Shown: piece by piece, positions 18,281 to 25,401 of the stretch
Layout: each line of letters opens with the position of its first letter
Numbering within the stretch: the first letter of the stretch is position 1
Virus record (IMG/VR): IMGVR_UViG_3300046171_000074
Coordinates: 1 to 33,497 of that record
Source of the DNA: a virus
Length of the DNA stretch: 33,497 bases
Strand: one strand, 5' to 3'
Notes under the pieces: generated by a model
The model's input: only the letters and a program-made list of their open reading frames with translations
Told to the model about the DNA's origin: nothing
Database searches by the model: none
Position numbers and translations under genes: made by a program

Positions 18281-18522
18281 TGGCTAAGAAAGGACTTAGA
18301 GAATGGGTTAATGAGAAGTGGGTTGACATAGCCAACAAAAGAAAAGATGGCTCATATCCACCATGTGGCAGAAGCAAAGGAGAAAAGAGAGGAAAGTATC
18401 CTAAGTGTGTACCACTATCTAAAGCTAGAAAGATGTCACCATCTCAAAGACTAGCAGCAGTCAAACGTAAACAATCAAAAGACAATTCATCTAAAGGTAA
18501 ACCAGGATACGCGAGGACATAA
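18280..18522 (+). CDS. Small basic Cys-containing protein (DUF5872-like)
   Basis: The protein has 80 residues. The pattern WVNEKWVDIANKRKDGSYPPCGRS, then KYPKCVPLSKARKMSPSQR, fits the DUF5872 family as I know it; function is unknown. Two Cys lie about 15 residues apart within a Lys/Arg-rich segment, possibly metal-binding. TAATG overlaps on both sides place it in a tight cassette with its two small basic neighbours. Confidence 0.75.
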   Translation: MAKKGLREWVNEKWVDIANKRKDGSYPPCGRSKGEKRGKYPKCVPLSKARKMSPSQRLAAVKRKQSKDNSSKGKPGYART

Positions 18523-18773
18523 TGGTAGCAAAGAAATATCAAAACCCAGAGGGCGGACTGAACGCAGCAGGTAGAGCATACTTCAAACGTAAAGAGGGAG
18601 CTAATCTTAAACCACCAGTAACTGGTAAAGCAAAGAAAGGATCTAAAGACGCAGCTAGACGCAGAAGTTTTTGTGCCAGAATGTCTGGCATGAAAGGACC
18701 AATGAAAGACAGCAAGGGTAGACCGACACGTAAAGCATTAGCATTAAGAAAATGGAAATGTAGAAAATCATGA
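18522..18773 (+). CDS. Small basic protein (DUF6321-like)
   Basis: The protein has 83 residues and is very basic. It begins NPEGGLNAAGRAYFKRKEG (residues 7-25) and carries SFCARMSGMKGPMKDSKG and a C-terminal ALALRKWKC. This resembles the DUF6321 group found in phages and algal viruses; function is unknown. It is the third gene of the small basic cassette and overlaps the next start in ATGA. The family name is from memory and should be checked by profile search. Confidence 0.7.
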   Translation: MVAKKYQNPEGGLNAAGRAYFKRKEGANLKPPVTGKAKKGSKDAARRRSFCARMSGMKGPMKDSKGRPTRKALALRKWKCRKS

Positions 18774-18883
18774 TAAAAGACAACACATTAAAAAGATTGA
18801 GAAAGAAAATAAAGGAAGCTGAGATGGAAAAACGTATCAAAGCATATAAAGAAAGACAAAAGAAAAAGAAATCAATGACATGA
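18770..18883 (+). CDS. Small Lys-rich helical protein (37 aa)
   Basis: The frame starts in ATGA overlap with the previous gene and ends in ATGA overlap with the next. It encodes a highly charged helix (LKRLRKKIKEAEMEKRIK, then KERQKKKK). No family is recognised. The two exact overlaps and unbroken packing support translation, but its small size leaves some doubt. Confidence 0.5.
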   Translation: MIKDNTLKRLRKKIKEAEMEKRIKAYKERQKKKKSMT

Positions 18884-19503
18884 ATATTAGAATTACCATC
18901 GGTGCAATACTTACAATACTATTATTTGTATTGTTATATGGTATCGAAGAATCATTTTCAGATGTAACATCATCTGGAAGTACAACCAATACTCAGTCTA
19001 ATAATGCTGGAAGTAACACCGCTATTACAGGTGGATATGAATCTAGTACGACTTATCAGTCTGGATCCAGCTCAAACTCTACTACAACTAATACAACAAA
19101 TAATAGTACAAATGCTAAAACAGCTGTTAATGGCTCCTCAGCGCCCAGTATGAGCGTTTATGGACAGGATAGCTGTGTCATACCACTCGCGGCAGGATGG
19201 ACTGTAATCGGTTTCTCAGGCTCATTTGGTAGCTATTTTAGAGACGATGAGTGTGAGAGGAGAAAAGCATCAGCTGTATTAGCCAAGCTAGGTATGAAAG
19301 TAGCATCAATATCTTTGATGTGTCAGGATGAAAATGTCTGGAAAGCAATGATGGATGCAGGAACACCATGTCCAATAGATGGATTGATAGGACAAAAAGC
19401 AAAAGCTAGATGGATAGAGATAGGAGGATTTTACCAACCTGAAGCTAATAAATGGAACGGCAAACCTATACCCTCTGGGATGATTAGTAGTGAAGAAGAT
19501 TAG
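18880..19503 (+). CDS. Membrane-anchored or exported Cys-containing protein, unknown
   Basis: The protein has 207 residues. A hydrophobic N-terminal segment (5-21) acts as signal or anchor, and a Ser/Thr/Asn-rich linker follows (about 25-90). A compact domain then carries four Cys, in QDSCVIPL, RDDECERRK, LMCQDENVWKAM and GTPCPIDG. Disulfides are plausible after export to the periplasm. Similar proteins occur near lysis genes of marine phages; function is unknown. It overlaps the following exported protein by 14 bases. Confidence 0.65.
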   Translation: MNIRITIGAILTILLFVLLYGIEESFSDVTSSGSTTNTQSNNAGSNTAITGGYESSTTYQSGSSSNSTTTNTTNNSTNAKTAVNGSSAPSMSVYGQDSCVIPLAAGWTVIGFSGSFGSYFRDDECERRKASAVLAKLGMKVASISLMCQDENVWKAMMDAGTPCPIDGLIGQKAKARWIEIGGFYQPEANKWNGKPIPSGMISSEED

Positions 19504-20995
19504 TTTATTAGGATTACTGCTCTCTCTAAACATATCACATGCTGACGTAACTGGCAATGTATTACCTCAACAATTCTTTAATAATAATCAAAATCATAAT
19601 GGATGGACATGTAACGATCCATCTCATAATCATGGCAACAGTGTTATAGCAGCTTATCATGGTGATAGTATTGAAAGAGATGTAAGCTTGTCTGATTATT
19701 TAACAGAAGACCAAATTAAATATGGCTGGTCATCTACATTAGGTGCTGATATATGGCATTGGAATAATTTATCTAGCGAAACAGATATGATACAAACCAT
19801 TACAGCTAGTGATGGAACAGTTACAGTACAGTCGAGAACAGTATCATTTGATGAAGTTACACCTTATCAAACATATACGTCTACTTATATAGAAAACATG
19901 AACAGTAATACTGATTATAATATTAATGTTAAATTTAATTTTAGAGAGAGTTCAGAGTCACAATACCACAGAGCAGTTGATCTAAAAAATCCTACTCTTT
20001 TTATAGATTACGAACCTAATCCAGTATTTCTAAACACTGCACAAGAAGAAGAAATAACATCAGCAGTAAGTAATATAGATGTAATAGATATTCCAGAATA
20101 TCAAACAATAGAAGAATTTACAGTTCCAGAAATGAATATTGAATTAGAAACAATAGAGTTTACAGAATTACAATATAGTCCTGTAGCTGTAATAGAAGAA
20201 ATTAATACAGGTGTTATAGATGTATTTTATATATCACCACCAGAAGAAATGGAGATAGAATATGACAATTCGCAGAACATCGAAGAAATCTCAACAGAAA
20301 TCCAAGACTATCAAGAAGAAAGTTTTGACAACCAGAGAGGAAATGAAACTGAACAGACAGTCGCGATCCGAGAAGATGAATCTTTCACAACAAATGAACA
20401 AGAATCAGGAGTTGAAAGCAACGAAGATAGTATCGCAGGGAACAATACAGAACAAGGTGAAGTTATCACCAGAAACGAAAGCTCAGAACAAGTTGAAACA
20501 AGCGAGCAAGTTAGTGAAGAAAGTAGACAATCAGACTTTGGTGAAAGAAATGAATCAGAAAGCAGAGAAGATGAGGGAACAGTATCTGAAACAGCGAGAG
20601 TTGGAGATTCAGAACAGTCTCTGGAACAAGATAATACAGAAACTGAAACGTCTGTTTCGATTGACATAGCTGATATTGAAGCTCAAGTAAGTGAACGTCT
20701 TACATCTATCGATGCTCAACTTGTAGCTACTCAAACAATTATAGCAAATGCAATGACATCTCAATCTGTTGACAGTTATGCTTCAAAGAATAATAATATA
20801 TTTATACAACCATCAATAGATGGAGGTAATATAGATGATTACATTGCAAGAGATTACTCAGATGCTAGACAATTATATGCGTCAGCTCAGTCACCATATC
20901 AAGACAGTATGGTTCAACGTAAAGAAAAGATTGATGAAGCAGTAAGCAATCGAATAAGAGCAGAAGAACATCTAAGGAGAATACGTGGATATTAA
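19490..20995 (+). CDS. Large exported protein with signal peptide and acidic middle, unknown
   Basis: The protein has 501 residues. MKKISLLGLLLSLNISHA is a clear signal peptide with likely cleavage after residue 18. Residues 20-185 look like a beta-rich domain with a His/Asn-rich start (NHNGWTCNDPSHNHGN). Residues about 190-390 are extremely rich in Glu, Gln, Ser and Thr. The last 110 return to a helical region ending in a charged coil. It should reach the periplasm. Its place before a one-span membrane protein suggests an envelope or lysis role, which is inference. Confidence 0.7.
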   Translation: MKKISLLGLLLSLNISHADVTGNVLPQQFFNNNQNHNGWTCNDPSHNHGNSVIAAYHGDSIERDVSLSDYLTEDQIKYGWSSTLGADIWHWNNLSSETDMIQTITASDGTVTVQSRTVSFDEVTPYQTYTSTYIENMNSNTDYNINVKFNFRESSESQYHRAVDLKNPTLFIDYEPNPVFLNTAQEEEITSAVSNIDVIDIPEYQTIEEFTVPEMNIELETIEFTELQYSPVAVIEEINTGVIDVFYISPPEEMEIEYDNSQNIEEISTEIQDYQEESFDNQRGNETEQTVAIREDESFTTNEQESGVESNEDSIAGNNTEQGEVITRNESSEQVETSEQVSEESRQSDFGERNESESREDEGTVSETARVGDSEQSLEQDNTETETSVSIDIADIEAQVSERLTSIDAQLVATQTIIANAMTSQSVDSYASKNNNIFIQPSIDGGNIDDYIARDYSDARQLYASAQSPYQDSMVQRKEKIDEAVSNRIRAEEHLRRIRGY

Positions 20996-21212
20996 ATTTA
21001 TAGCAGGATTAGTAGGATTAGTAATAACTCTTGGCTCTCTTTTTGTATTTCAAGGTCAGTTAATACAAAGGATTGATGTGCTTGAATCACAATCTGCTCC
21101 AGATATTAAACCTCTGGAACAAGATATAGCTATAAACAAAGCTGAGATTGCAGTAATCAAAGCTAAGATTGATGAAATTAAAGCGCGTTCAGACAATCCA
21201 TTGGGACAGTGA
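20985..21212 (+). CDS. Small membrane-anchored coiled-coil protein (inner-membrane spanin-like)
   Basis: The protein has 75 residues. The start is GTG at 20985 with AGGAG upstream. A hydrophobic N-terminal segment (about 5-23) is followed by a helical coil (LIQRIDVLESQ, then PLEQDIAINKAEIAVIKAKIDEIKARS). This is the topology of an inner-membrane spanin, but no lipoprotein partner is seen. It is the last gene of the rightward unit, overlaps the exported protein gene by 11 bases, and is followed at once by a hairpin. Confidence 0.6.
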   Translation: MDIKFIAGLVGLVITLGSLFVFQGQLIQRIDVLESQSAPDIKPLEQDIAINKAEIAVIKAKIDEIKARSDNPLGQ

Positions 21213-21228
21213 GTTCCTCCTCTGTCCC
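21203..21228. terminator. Hairpin between convergent units
   Basis: GGGACAG (21203-21209) and CTGTCCC (21222-21228) form a 7-bp stem, with CCA/TGG pairing outside a short internal loop. It lies between the last rightward gene (stop 21210-21212) and the end of the last leftward gene (21237). T-runs are short on both strands, so efficiency is uncertain. Confidence 0.5.
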
Positions 21229-21236
21229 TTTGGAAA

Positions 21237-21542
21237 CTAAAACTTAGTCCAATCGACATTCATCCCCGATTGGTTTTCCCATTCCTGAAGTAATTCTTCT
21301 TCTGAAATATTGTAAGTTCTTTCAAACCCTTTTCGTCCTAGACCATGATAACCCTCATGAGTTCTATGATGCTTGACGCATAAAGGCACACAACGTATCC
21401 CCCTTTGGGCGATGCCCTGTCCGCTTCTTAGGTGGTGTATTTCAGTGTGTGTTGTTTGTTTTTGTCCTAGTGTTTTACAGAGGATACAGCCATCTTCCTT
21501 TTGGCTTTCATATATCCTCTGCATTTCTTTTTTCTTATTCAT
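21237..21542 (-). CDS. Ref-like HNH nuclease (RecA-dependent nuclease family)
   Basis: The protein has 101 residues. The core reads CILC, then TEIHHLRSGQGIAQRG, CVPLCVKHHRTHEGYHG and KGFERTY. The two Cys-x-x-Cys-type pairs with the HH and KHHR motifs form an HNH metal site as in the C-terminal domain of phage P1 Ref, which cuts DNA at RecA filaments. It is the last gene of the recombination block and overlaps its upstream neighbour by eight bases. DNA cleavage is well supported; RecA dependence follows from the family only. Confidence 0.75.
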   Translation of the reverse strand: MNKKKEMQRIYESQKEDGCILCKTLGQKQTTHTEIHHLRSGQGIAQRGIRCVPLCVKHHRTHEGYHGLGRKGFERTYNISEEELLQEWENQSGMNVDWTKF

Positions 21543-21732
21543 TTACCAAACAAATCTTTTTGTTTTTCTTTGAAATAAGATCATTTTTAATCAAAGCATC
21601 AACTACTTTCCAGGCATGTGACCTACTAGATAACTTACAATGTTCAGTTATTTCCTTGTAGGTTGGGCTATAGCCACTGATATTGATATATCTTTTGATG
21701 TAGTTAAACACTTCTGTTTGTTGCCTAGTCAT
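21535..21732 (-). CDS. LexA-type winged-helix DNA-binding protein
   Basis: The protein has 65 residues. TRQQTEVFNYIKRYINISGYSPTYKEI, then LSSRSHAWKVVDALIKNDLI, match the LexA N-terminal winged helix in length and pattern, with no protease domain. It probably binds DNA as a regulator. Its place between SSB and the HNH nuclease suggests control of the early operon or a recombination accessory. It starts in TAATG overlap with the SSB gene. Confidence 0.7.
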   Translation of the reverse strand: MTRQQTEVFNYIKRYINISGYSPTYKEITEHCKLSSRSHAWKVVDALIKNDLISKKNKKICLVNE

Positions 21733-22112
21733 TAGAATGGTATGTCATCGTCTGAGGGAATATGGGGAGTCGAGTCAATTGATCCCTCAGACTTTTCTCT
21801 TACACTATCAAGCATAAGAATTTCACCACCAAATCCTACAACAATTTGAAATGTAGATTTGCCCTCGTATTCATCTTGTTCTAGTGAACCTTGAACATAT
21901 ACTTGCATACCTTTGGTTAATTTAGATTCAAGGTTCTCTACAATATTACTATTCCAGACAATGACATTCCACCATACAGTTTTCTTTTTGTCACCATAAC
22001 CCTGATTAGTAGCAACAGATAGTCTCATATATCGTTTGCCATTACGTGTATCACCAGCGACTGGGGAATCCCCCAGTCTACCGATGACAGTTACTTGATT
22101 AAGATTTGCCAT
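21732..22112 (-). CDS. ssb: Single-stranded DNA-binding protein
   Basis: The protein has 126 residues with an OB fold: NQVTVIGRLGDSP, YMRLSVATN, TVWWNVIVWN, KGMQVYVQGSLEQDEYEGKS. The acidic tail ends DDDIPF, the motif that recruits host replication and repair proteins. It protects single-stranded DNA during phage replication and recombination. It overlaps the probable annealing protein gene by 14 bases, which places it in the recombination block. Confidence 0.92.
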   Translation of the reverse strand: MANLNQVTVIGRLGDSPVAGDTRNGKRYMRLSVATNQGYGDKKKTVWWNVIVWNSNIVENLESKLTKGMQVYVQGSLEQDEYEGKSTFQIVVGFGGEILMLDSVREKSEGSIDSTPHIPSDDDIPF

Positions 22113-22524
22113 GTTTAATTATTGCCTCCATTTTATTTGTTGTCGGTTGTTTGAAATCATCTGCTTCTGATTCAGAGTACAGATATGCATGTGCATTGAG
22201 TAGTTTAAGTATGCATCTATCTACTGCTCTTTTCTCAGCCATTGCATATGGGTATGAGTTCATTGTGTTTTTGCTACTGCTTTCACCTAATGATTCGACT
22301 ACTCTATCATTTGATTCAGCAATACATTTGACTACAACATCTGGACTAAAGTTAAGTACTTCTAGTTTCCATGTGTACTTTTCTTGAGCTGCAATCTTTT
22401 CTAATGCATTATGTTTTATAATCCATGTAGACTTTCCACCTCTAGCTAAATCCCAGAAGTCATTGCTATCAAGTTTGTATTGTTCTTTAAACTTTTTGAT
22501 AAGGTCTTGTGTATAGTTACTCAT
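22099..22524 (-). CDS. Probable single-strand annealing protein (Rad52-superfamily-like)
   Basis: The protein has 141 residues. A core with WIIKHNALEKIAAQEKYTWKLEV, then YPYAMAEKRAVDRCILKLLNAHAYLYSESEADDF, has the strand-rich start and the charged helix (residues in AEKRAVDRCILKLL) seen in small Rad52-like phage annealases. It lies directly between a YqaJ exonuclease and SSB, the standard setting of an annealing partner. It would pair complementary single strands made by the exonuclease. The family match is moderate; an unrelated SSB-linked protein is the alternative. Confidence 0.55.
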   Translation of the reverse strand: MSNYTQDLIKKFKEQYKLDSNDFWDLARGGKSTWIIKHNALEKIAAQEKYTWKLEVLNFSPDVVVKCIAESNDRVVESLGESSSKNTMNSYPYAMAEKRAVDRCILKLLNAHAYLYSESEADDFKQPTTNKMEAIIKHGKS

Positions 22525-23371
22525 TATTTAGTTCCTCCCTAATGCTTAACCTATTATTTTTGCTACGTTTGATGACAATGCCACCGCCTGTAACTTCGTA
22601 CGCATCATCTGGAACAAGCTCCTTGATGGTGCCTTTTGCTTCATCATGTAACTTAACGTATGGTTTTGTTTCATGATATTGTTTTACTGCTTTCTTGTAG
22701 ACTGTGTTGTTTGAGAAGTCTACTCTACGCATACCACTTAGTTTGATATCAGTAGGTGCTTTTACCTTAGCTCCAAACAAACTGTCCAGATGATTGCTAG
22801 GTAGTTTCTTTTCATTAACACAATCCCAAAAAATTGTTTCAACACTTTTCAATTGCATTTGATATGTTGGATCGCTAGTTATTATTGTAGATTCCCAACG
22901 TGCATTACCAAATATAACTGCAAGATGAATCATATCTGTATCGGTATGCATCATGTAGTGTTGTAGTTGTGGGTAGTAGTTTTGTGCTACTAACTCCATG
23001 CGATTACGTTCTGATGTGTGCTTACATTCTACTAATTGAATGTCTTTAGTAACACCATCAAGGTTAGATGCCATGAATCCCTCTGGTTTAACAATAACAT
23101 TTCTTGTTATCTCAGTATTAAGCTCACGTTCTAACCATTGTATATTGATATGCTCTGTTGCTATACCAATTTGTACGCGTATGTTATCTGATAAATCTTC
23201 TGGATCCTGTTCATCAATCTTCTCAAGATACAAAGTATCCCATTGATTGCCAACAGTTTCCCAGTCTTGTTTATCAAGTCTATACAACAGTCGATTAGCA
23301 TCAGATCCACCGATGTAATTGTTTCTGTCATATGTTTTTTCCTGTGTAGGAAAAGGTATTACATTTGTCAT
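22517..23371 (-). CDS. YqaJ-like viral exonuclease
   Basis: The protein has 284 residues with the PD-(D/E)XK nuclease pattern: GGSDANRLL (21-29), G69 with E73 in the helix GIATEHI, N103-L-D105-G, LVECKHT with E115 and K117, and YPQLQHYM (133-140). These are the metal and catalytic residues of lambda-exonuclease or YqaJ enzymes, which resect double-strand ends 5' to 3'. AGGAGG precedes the ATG. It overlaps the annealing-protein gene by eight bases, which supports a two-component recombination system. Confidence 0.88.
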   Translation of the reverse strand: MTNVIPFPTQEKTYDRNNYIGGSDANRLLYRLDKQDWETVGNQWDTLYLEKIDEQDPEDLSDNIRVQIGIATEHINIQWLERELNTEITRNVIVKPEGFMASNLDGVTKDIQLVECKHTSERNRMELVAQNYYPQLQHYMMHTDTDMIHLAVIFGNARWESTIITSDPTYQMQLKSVETIFWDCVNEKKLPSNHLDSLFGAKVKAPTDIKLSGMRRVDFSNNTVYKKAVKQYHETKPYVKLHDEAKGTIKELVPDDAYEVTGGGIVIKRSKNNRLSIREELNNE

Positions 23372-23386
23372 AGTTCCTCCTATGTA

Positions 23387-23398
23387 TGTATTGTACTA
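23387..23398 (-). promoter_or_regulatory. TAGTACAAT element before the exonuclease gene
   Basis: On the minus strand TAGTACAATACA begins with the stop codon of the upstream gene and lies just before AGGAGG of the exonuclease gene. TACAAT could be a -10 box, but no good -35 box is seen. The same nine bases occur again at 24764-24772. Confidence 0.3.
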
Positions 23399-23998
23399 TT
23401 TTTGTTCTACTTTTGATAGCTTATATTTATTGAGTGAGTGGAAATGATTGATTGTTTTTATCAACCACTTCTTATGTACTTCATAGTATGGGTTACATAT
23501 CTCAATAAAATCTTTAGGTAAAGGTAGTCTTGGATATGAATAAGAACACAATAGATTGTGTGCTGCATAGTCCAAGACAAATTGTGGATATACTTCAAGA
23601 ATATCAAAGTAAGCATGCAAACCATATTCATCTGGAACCTTTACTTGAAACGTACTAGCCACACGTTCAAGGGTAAGTGCGATACCCTTGTGTGTAGCTT
23701 TATGCATTGTTTGAGCAAAGACATCTATCATTGCCATTGCTGATTCATCAATCTCCTTGTTTAATACGAAGTCGTTTGACTTTGCTATCAGCTTGTCCGC
23801 TATCTCTTGACTGCGCAACTCCAGAGATTCGACTCCTTCGATTCTGAATCTCTCTGGAACCTGTTGCAGAATGCCCTTTGCTTTCATTGGACTGTTTGTA
23901 TTCAACGCAACGTCTGATCCACATTCTAAAACTTGCGTTCCAATCTGCTCTAGTCGCTCCATTGCTAAGGTAATAGTCGATAAATTTTTCTTGTTCAT
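23396..23998 (-). CDS. Unknown replication-block protein; start uncertain
   Basis: The open frame gives 200 residues, but its first 250 bases overlap the replisome-organizer-like gene in another frame. The part beyond that (AMIDVFAQTMHKATHKGIAL, then VPDEYGLHAYFDILEVYPQF and LPKDFIEICNPYYEVHKKWL) reads as a normal helical protein of about 115 residues. Possible starts are ATG at 23737, with AAGGAG 15 bases upstream, or the coupled ATG at 23748 (TGATG), which is in another frame and would need one extra base to join. Function is unknown; context suggests replication. Confidence 0.6.
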   Translation of the reverse strand: MNKKNLSTITLAMERLEQIGTQVLECGSDVALNTNSPMKAKGILQQVPERFRIEGVESLELRSQEIADKLIAKSNDFVLNKEIDESAMAMIDVFAQTMHKATHKGIALTLERVASTFQVKVPDEYGLHAYFDILEVYPQFVLDYAAHNLLCSYSYPRLPLPKDFIEICNPYYEVHKKWLIKTINHFHSLNKYKLSKVEQK

Positions 23999-24092
23999 AA
24001 TCTAGGTCCACTCCTGGATAGTTAGTTTGCATCTTCAAAAGAGTAGAAGCCGATGGCTCCCACTCCTCTGTCATTGGTTTTAGTTTACTCAT
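23748..24092 (-). CDS. Replisome-organizer-like protein (DnaT/phage replication protein C-terminal type)
   Basis: The protein has 114 residues. The block PGVDLDYEQEKFIDYYLSNG, then RADWNASFRMWIRR, is typical of DnaT-like and phage replisome-organizer C-termini, which bind single-stranded DNA and help load the host helicase. A Ser/Arg/Gln-rich tail follows. No N-terminal origin-binding winged helix is present, so it may work with a neighbouring protein. The start overlaps the upstream gene by eight bases, and AGGAGG-type bases precede it. Confidence 0.7.
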   Translation of the reverse strand: MSKLKPMTEEWEPSASTLLKMQTNYPGVDLDYEQEKFIDYYLSNGATRADWNASFRMWIRRCVEYKQSNESKGHSATGSREIQNRRSRISGVAQSRDSGQADSKVKRLRIKQGD

Positions 24093-24417
24093 TGTCCCTC
24101 CTGTTTAGCCAACGATTGTAGTAATCAATATCTTCTTGAAAGTTCCAGTCATCTGCAATACTTCCACGTGTTGCAAAGAATGTATCATCAAGCATATACT
24201 GCATAGCCATCCTTGAATAGAATGGCTTGTAGTTATTATTGATTTTGAATTGGTCACCTACAGTATCTAGATCCACATGATATCTTATGACATTCAATAT
24301 GATTTCAATACTGTAGTGACTACGACCTTTATTCTTTTGTTTATATGCATATGCAAGTACCATATCAAACACTCTAGGATTGTTTCTATGAAACTTACTG
24401 AAGTTATCAATCGACAT
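24085..24417 (-). CDS. Conserved phage protein of unknown function (FHRxNP type)
   Basis: The pattern FSKFHRNNPRVFDMVLAYAYK, then HYSIEIILNVIRYHVDLDT, FKINNNYKPFYSRMAMQYM and TFFATRGS, is very common in phages and prophages; no function is established. I chose ATG at 24417 (110 residues) because GAGGAG lies ten bases upstream; the frame is open to 24450. It overlaps the replisome-organizer-like gene by eight bases, so a replication-linked role is likely but unproven. Confidence 0.75.
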   Translation of the reverse strand: MSIDNFSKFHRNNPRVFDMVLAYAYKQKNKGRSHYSIEIILNVIRYHVDLDTVGDQFKINNNYKPFYSRMAMQYMLDDTFFATRGSIADDWNFQEDIDYYNRWLNRRDNE

Positions 24418-24487
24418 CACGATTACACTCCTCGTGCATTTCATCTGCACGTGTCATCAACTAGACATTCAATATCAGCACCTATAT

Positions 24488-24712
24488 TCAATAACATTTA
24501 CGTATATGCAGATATGCATCACGTTGACCTTGATTGTATGACAAGTCGCATCTTGTTCCACTGTCCATTGACGAATTTTTGTATCCATCTGGTAAACTAT
24601 CAACAGCATTTTTATAACAATCGTTTGTGTAGTCTCTGTATTGTCGTGTAACAGCTGATGCTGCCATGAGATCGTACAAGCTCATGGTTTTTATTTTCTC
24701 TCTCTTTCTCAT
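24488..24712 (-). CDS. Unknown small protein
   Basis: The protein has 74 residues, with a charged N-terminus (MRKREKIKTMSLYDLMAASA), then Tyr- and Asp-rich sequence and three Cys. No family is recognised. AGGAGG seven bases before the ATG supports the start. A hairpin lies just upstream in the leader (24732-24755). Confidence 0.6.
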   Translation of the reverse strand: MRKREKIKTMSLYDLMAASAVTRQYRDYTNDCYKNAVDSLPDGYKNSSMDSGTRCDLSYNQGQRDAYLHIRKCY

Positions 24713-24731
24713 TATTGTTCCTCCTAATGAT

Positions 24732-24755
24732 AGGGTAGACTTTATTGCCTACCCT
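24732..24755 (-). other. Hairpin in the leader of the 74-residue gene
   Basis: AGGGTAG (24732-24738) pairs with CTACCCT (24749-24755) around a 10-base loop. No T-run follows on the minus strand. It precedes AGGAGG and could affect translation or processing. Confidence 0.4.
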
Positions 24756-24763
24756 GTTCTATT

Positions 24764-24783
24764 ATTGTACTACCTTTGTACTA
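24764..24783 (-). promoter_or_regulatory. Tandem TAGTACAA repeats, possible internal promoter
   Basis: On the minus strand TAGTACAA occurs twice, spaced 11-12 bases (starting at 24783 and 24772); the first copy starts with the stop codon of the upstream gene. TAGTACAAT recurs before the exonuclease gene. TACAAT may be a -10 box. Confidence 0.35.
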
Positions 24784-25110
24784 TTTAAGATAGCCCTTTG
24801 TCATCCAAGATTGCACATGAATAGCACTAAGCCAATCAGATACCTTTGGAATGTAGCCACAATCTTCAGTGATATGCCTCTCGGCTATCAATCTGACTGG
24901 GACTTTACGTCCATCACTATTAGTTATCGTAGTGCCGAACACTTGTTCACACATAAAGCAACCCTCAGTGTGATGTCGTAAAGCCCTGTGTGTTACAGTA
25001 GCTATGTGTTTTTTACTGTCATCAAACCAATCATGAATGGGTTGGTAATCCTCTGGAACTCCTCCCCATTTCTTGACTGATGACAGTGCATGATAGTAAC
25101 AGTTAGCCAT
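24781..25110 (-). CDS. DUF6915-like protein
   Basis: The protein has 109 residues. HALSSVKKWGGVPEDYQPIHDWFDDSK, then RALRHHTEGCFMCEQVFG, SDGRKVPVRLIAERHITEDCGYIP and DWLSAIHVQSWM, follow the DUF6915 pattern closely. The conserved His and Cys residues could bind a metal. The function of the family is unknown; it occurs in phages and mobile elements. The start overlaps the upstream gene by eight bases. Confidence 0.75.
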   Translation of the reverse strand: MANCYYHALSSVKKWGGVPEDYQPIHDWFDDSKKHIATVTHRALRHHTEGCFMCEQVFGTTITNSDGRKVPVRLIAERHITEDCGYIPKVSDWLSAIHVQSWMTKGYLK

Positions 25111-25330
25111 TCTTAACTACCTCACTATCAAGTTCTTCAAACTCAAATGAATCTTCTTCTCTGTAATAAGTCTGACCTTCGATTTGAAGATGACCATCAA
25201 CAAATGTAAATGTACCTGAGCCACCCTCATTGTTATACCAATCGATATTCTTAGCAGACATATACATACATACAAACTCATTAATGTACTCGTTCATATT
25301 GTATCGTTTATGTGAATTATCCCATTGCAT
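25103..25330 (-). CDS. Small acidic protein resembling the C-terminal half of DUF6878
   Basis: The frame has 75 residues. INEFVCMYMSAKNIDWYNNEGGSGTFTF, then QIEGQTYYREEDSFEFEEL, resembles the end of DUF6878 proteins. No ribosome site precedes ATG 25330 or the later ATG 25297. It may be a separate gene coupled to its neighbour or the second half of a split gene with 25402-25692. Function is unknown; DUF6878 genes are common in conjugative and mobile elements. Confidence 0.55.
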   Translation of the reverse strand: MQWDNSHKRYNMNEYINEFVCMYMSAKNIDWYNNEGGSGTFTFVDGHLQIEGQTYYREEDSFEFEELDSEVVKNG

Positions 25331-25401
25331 TTGTGTATAAACATACAGTACTGCCGATGTTCTCTGGATCTAAATAAAATCTATGTAGAGCATCAGCTTT
25401 T

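Noticed and set aside
20262-20669. 135-codon basic open frame nested in the exported acidic protein gene
   Set aside because: Reading GAA/GAG/AGT-rich codons one base later gives Lys/Arg/Gln codons and few stops, so a long basic shadow frame is expected. No ribosome site precedes its ATG.
24277-24651. Plus-strand frame of 124 codons in the leftward unit
   Set aside because: It lies opposite two supported genes, has no ribosome site, and its composition (Cys/His/Phe-rich) is typical of a shadow frame.
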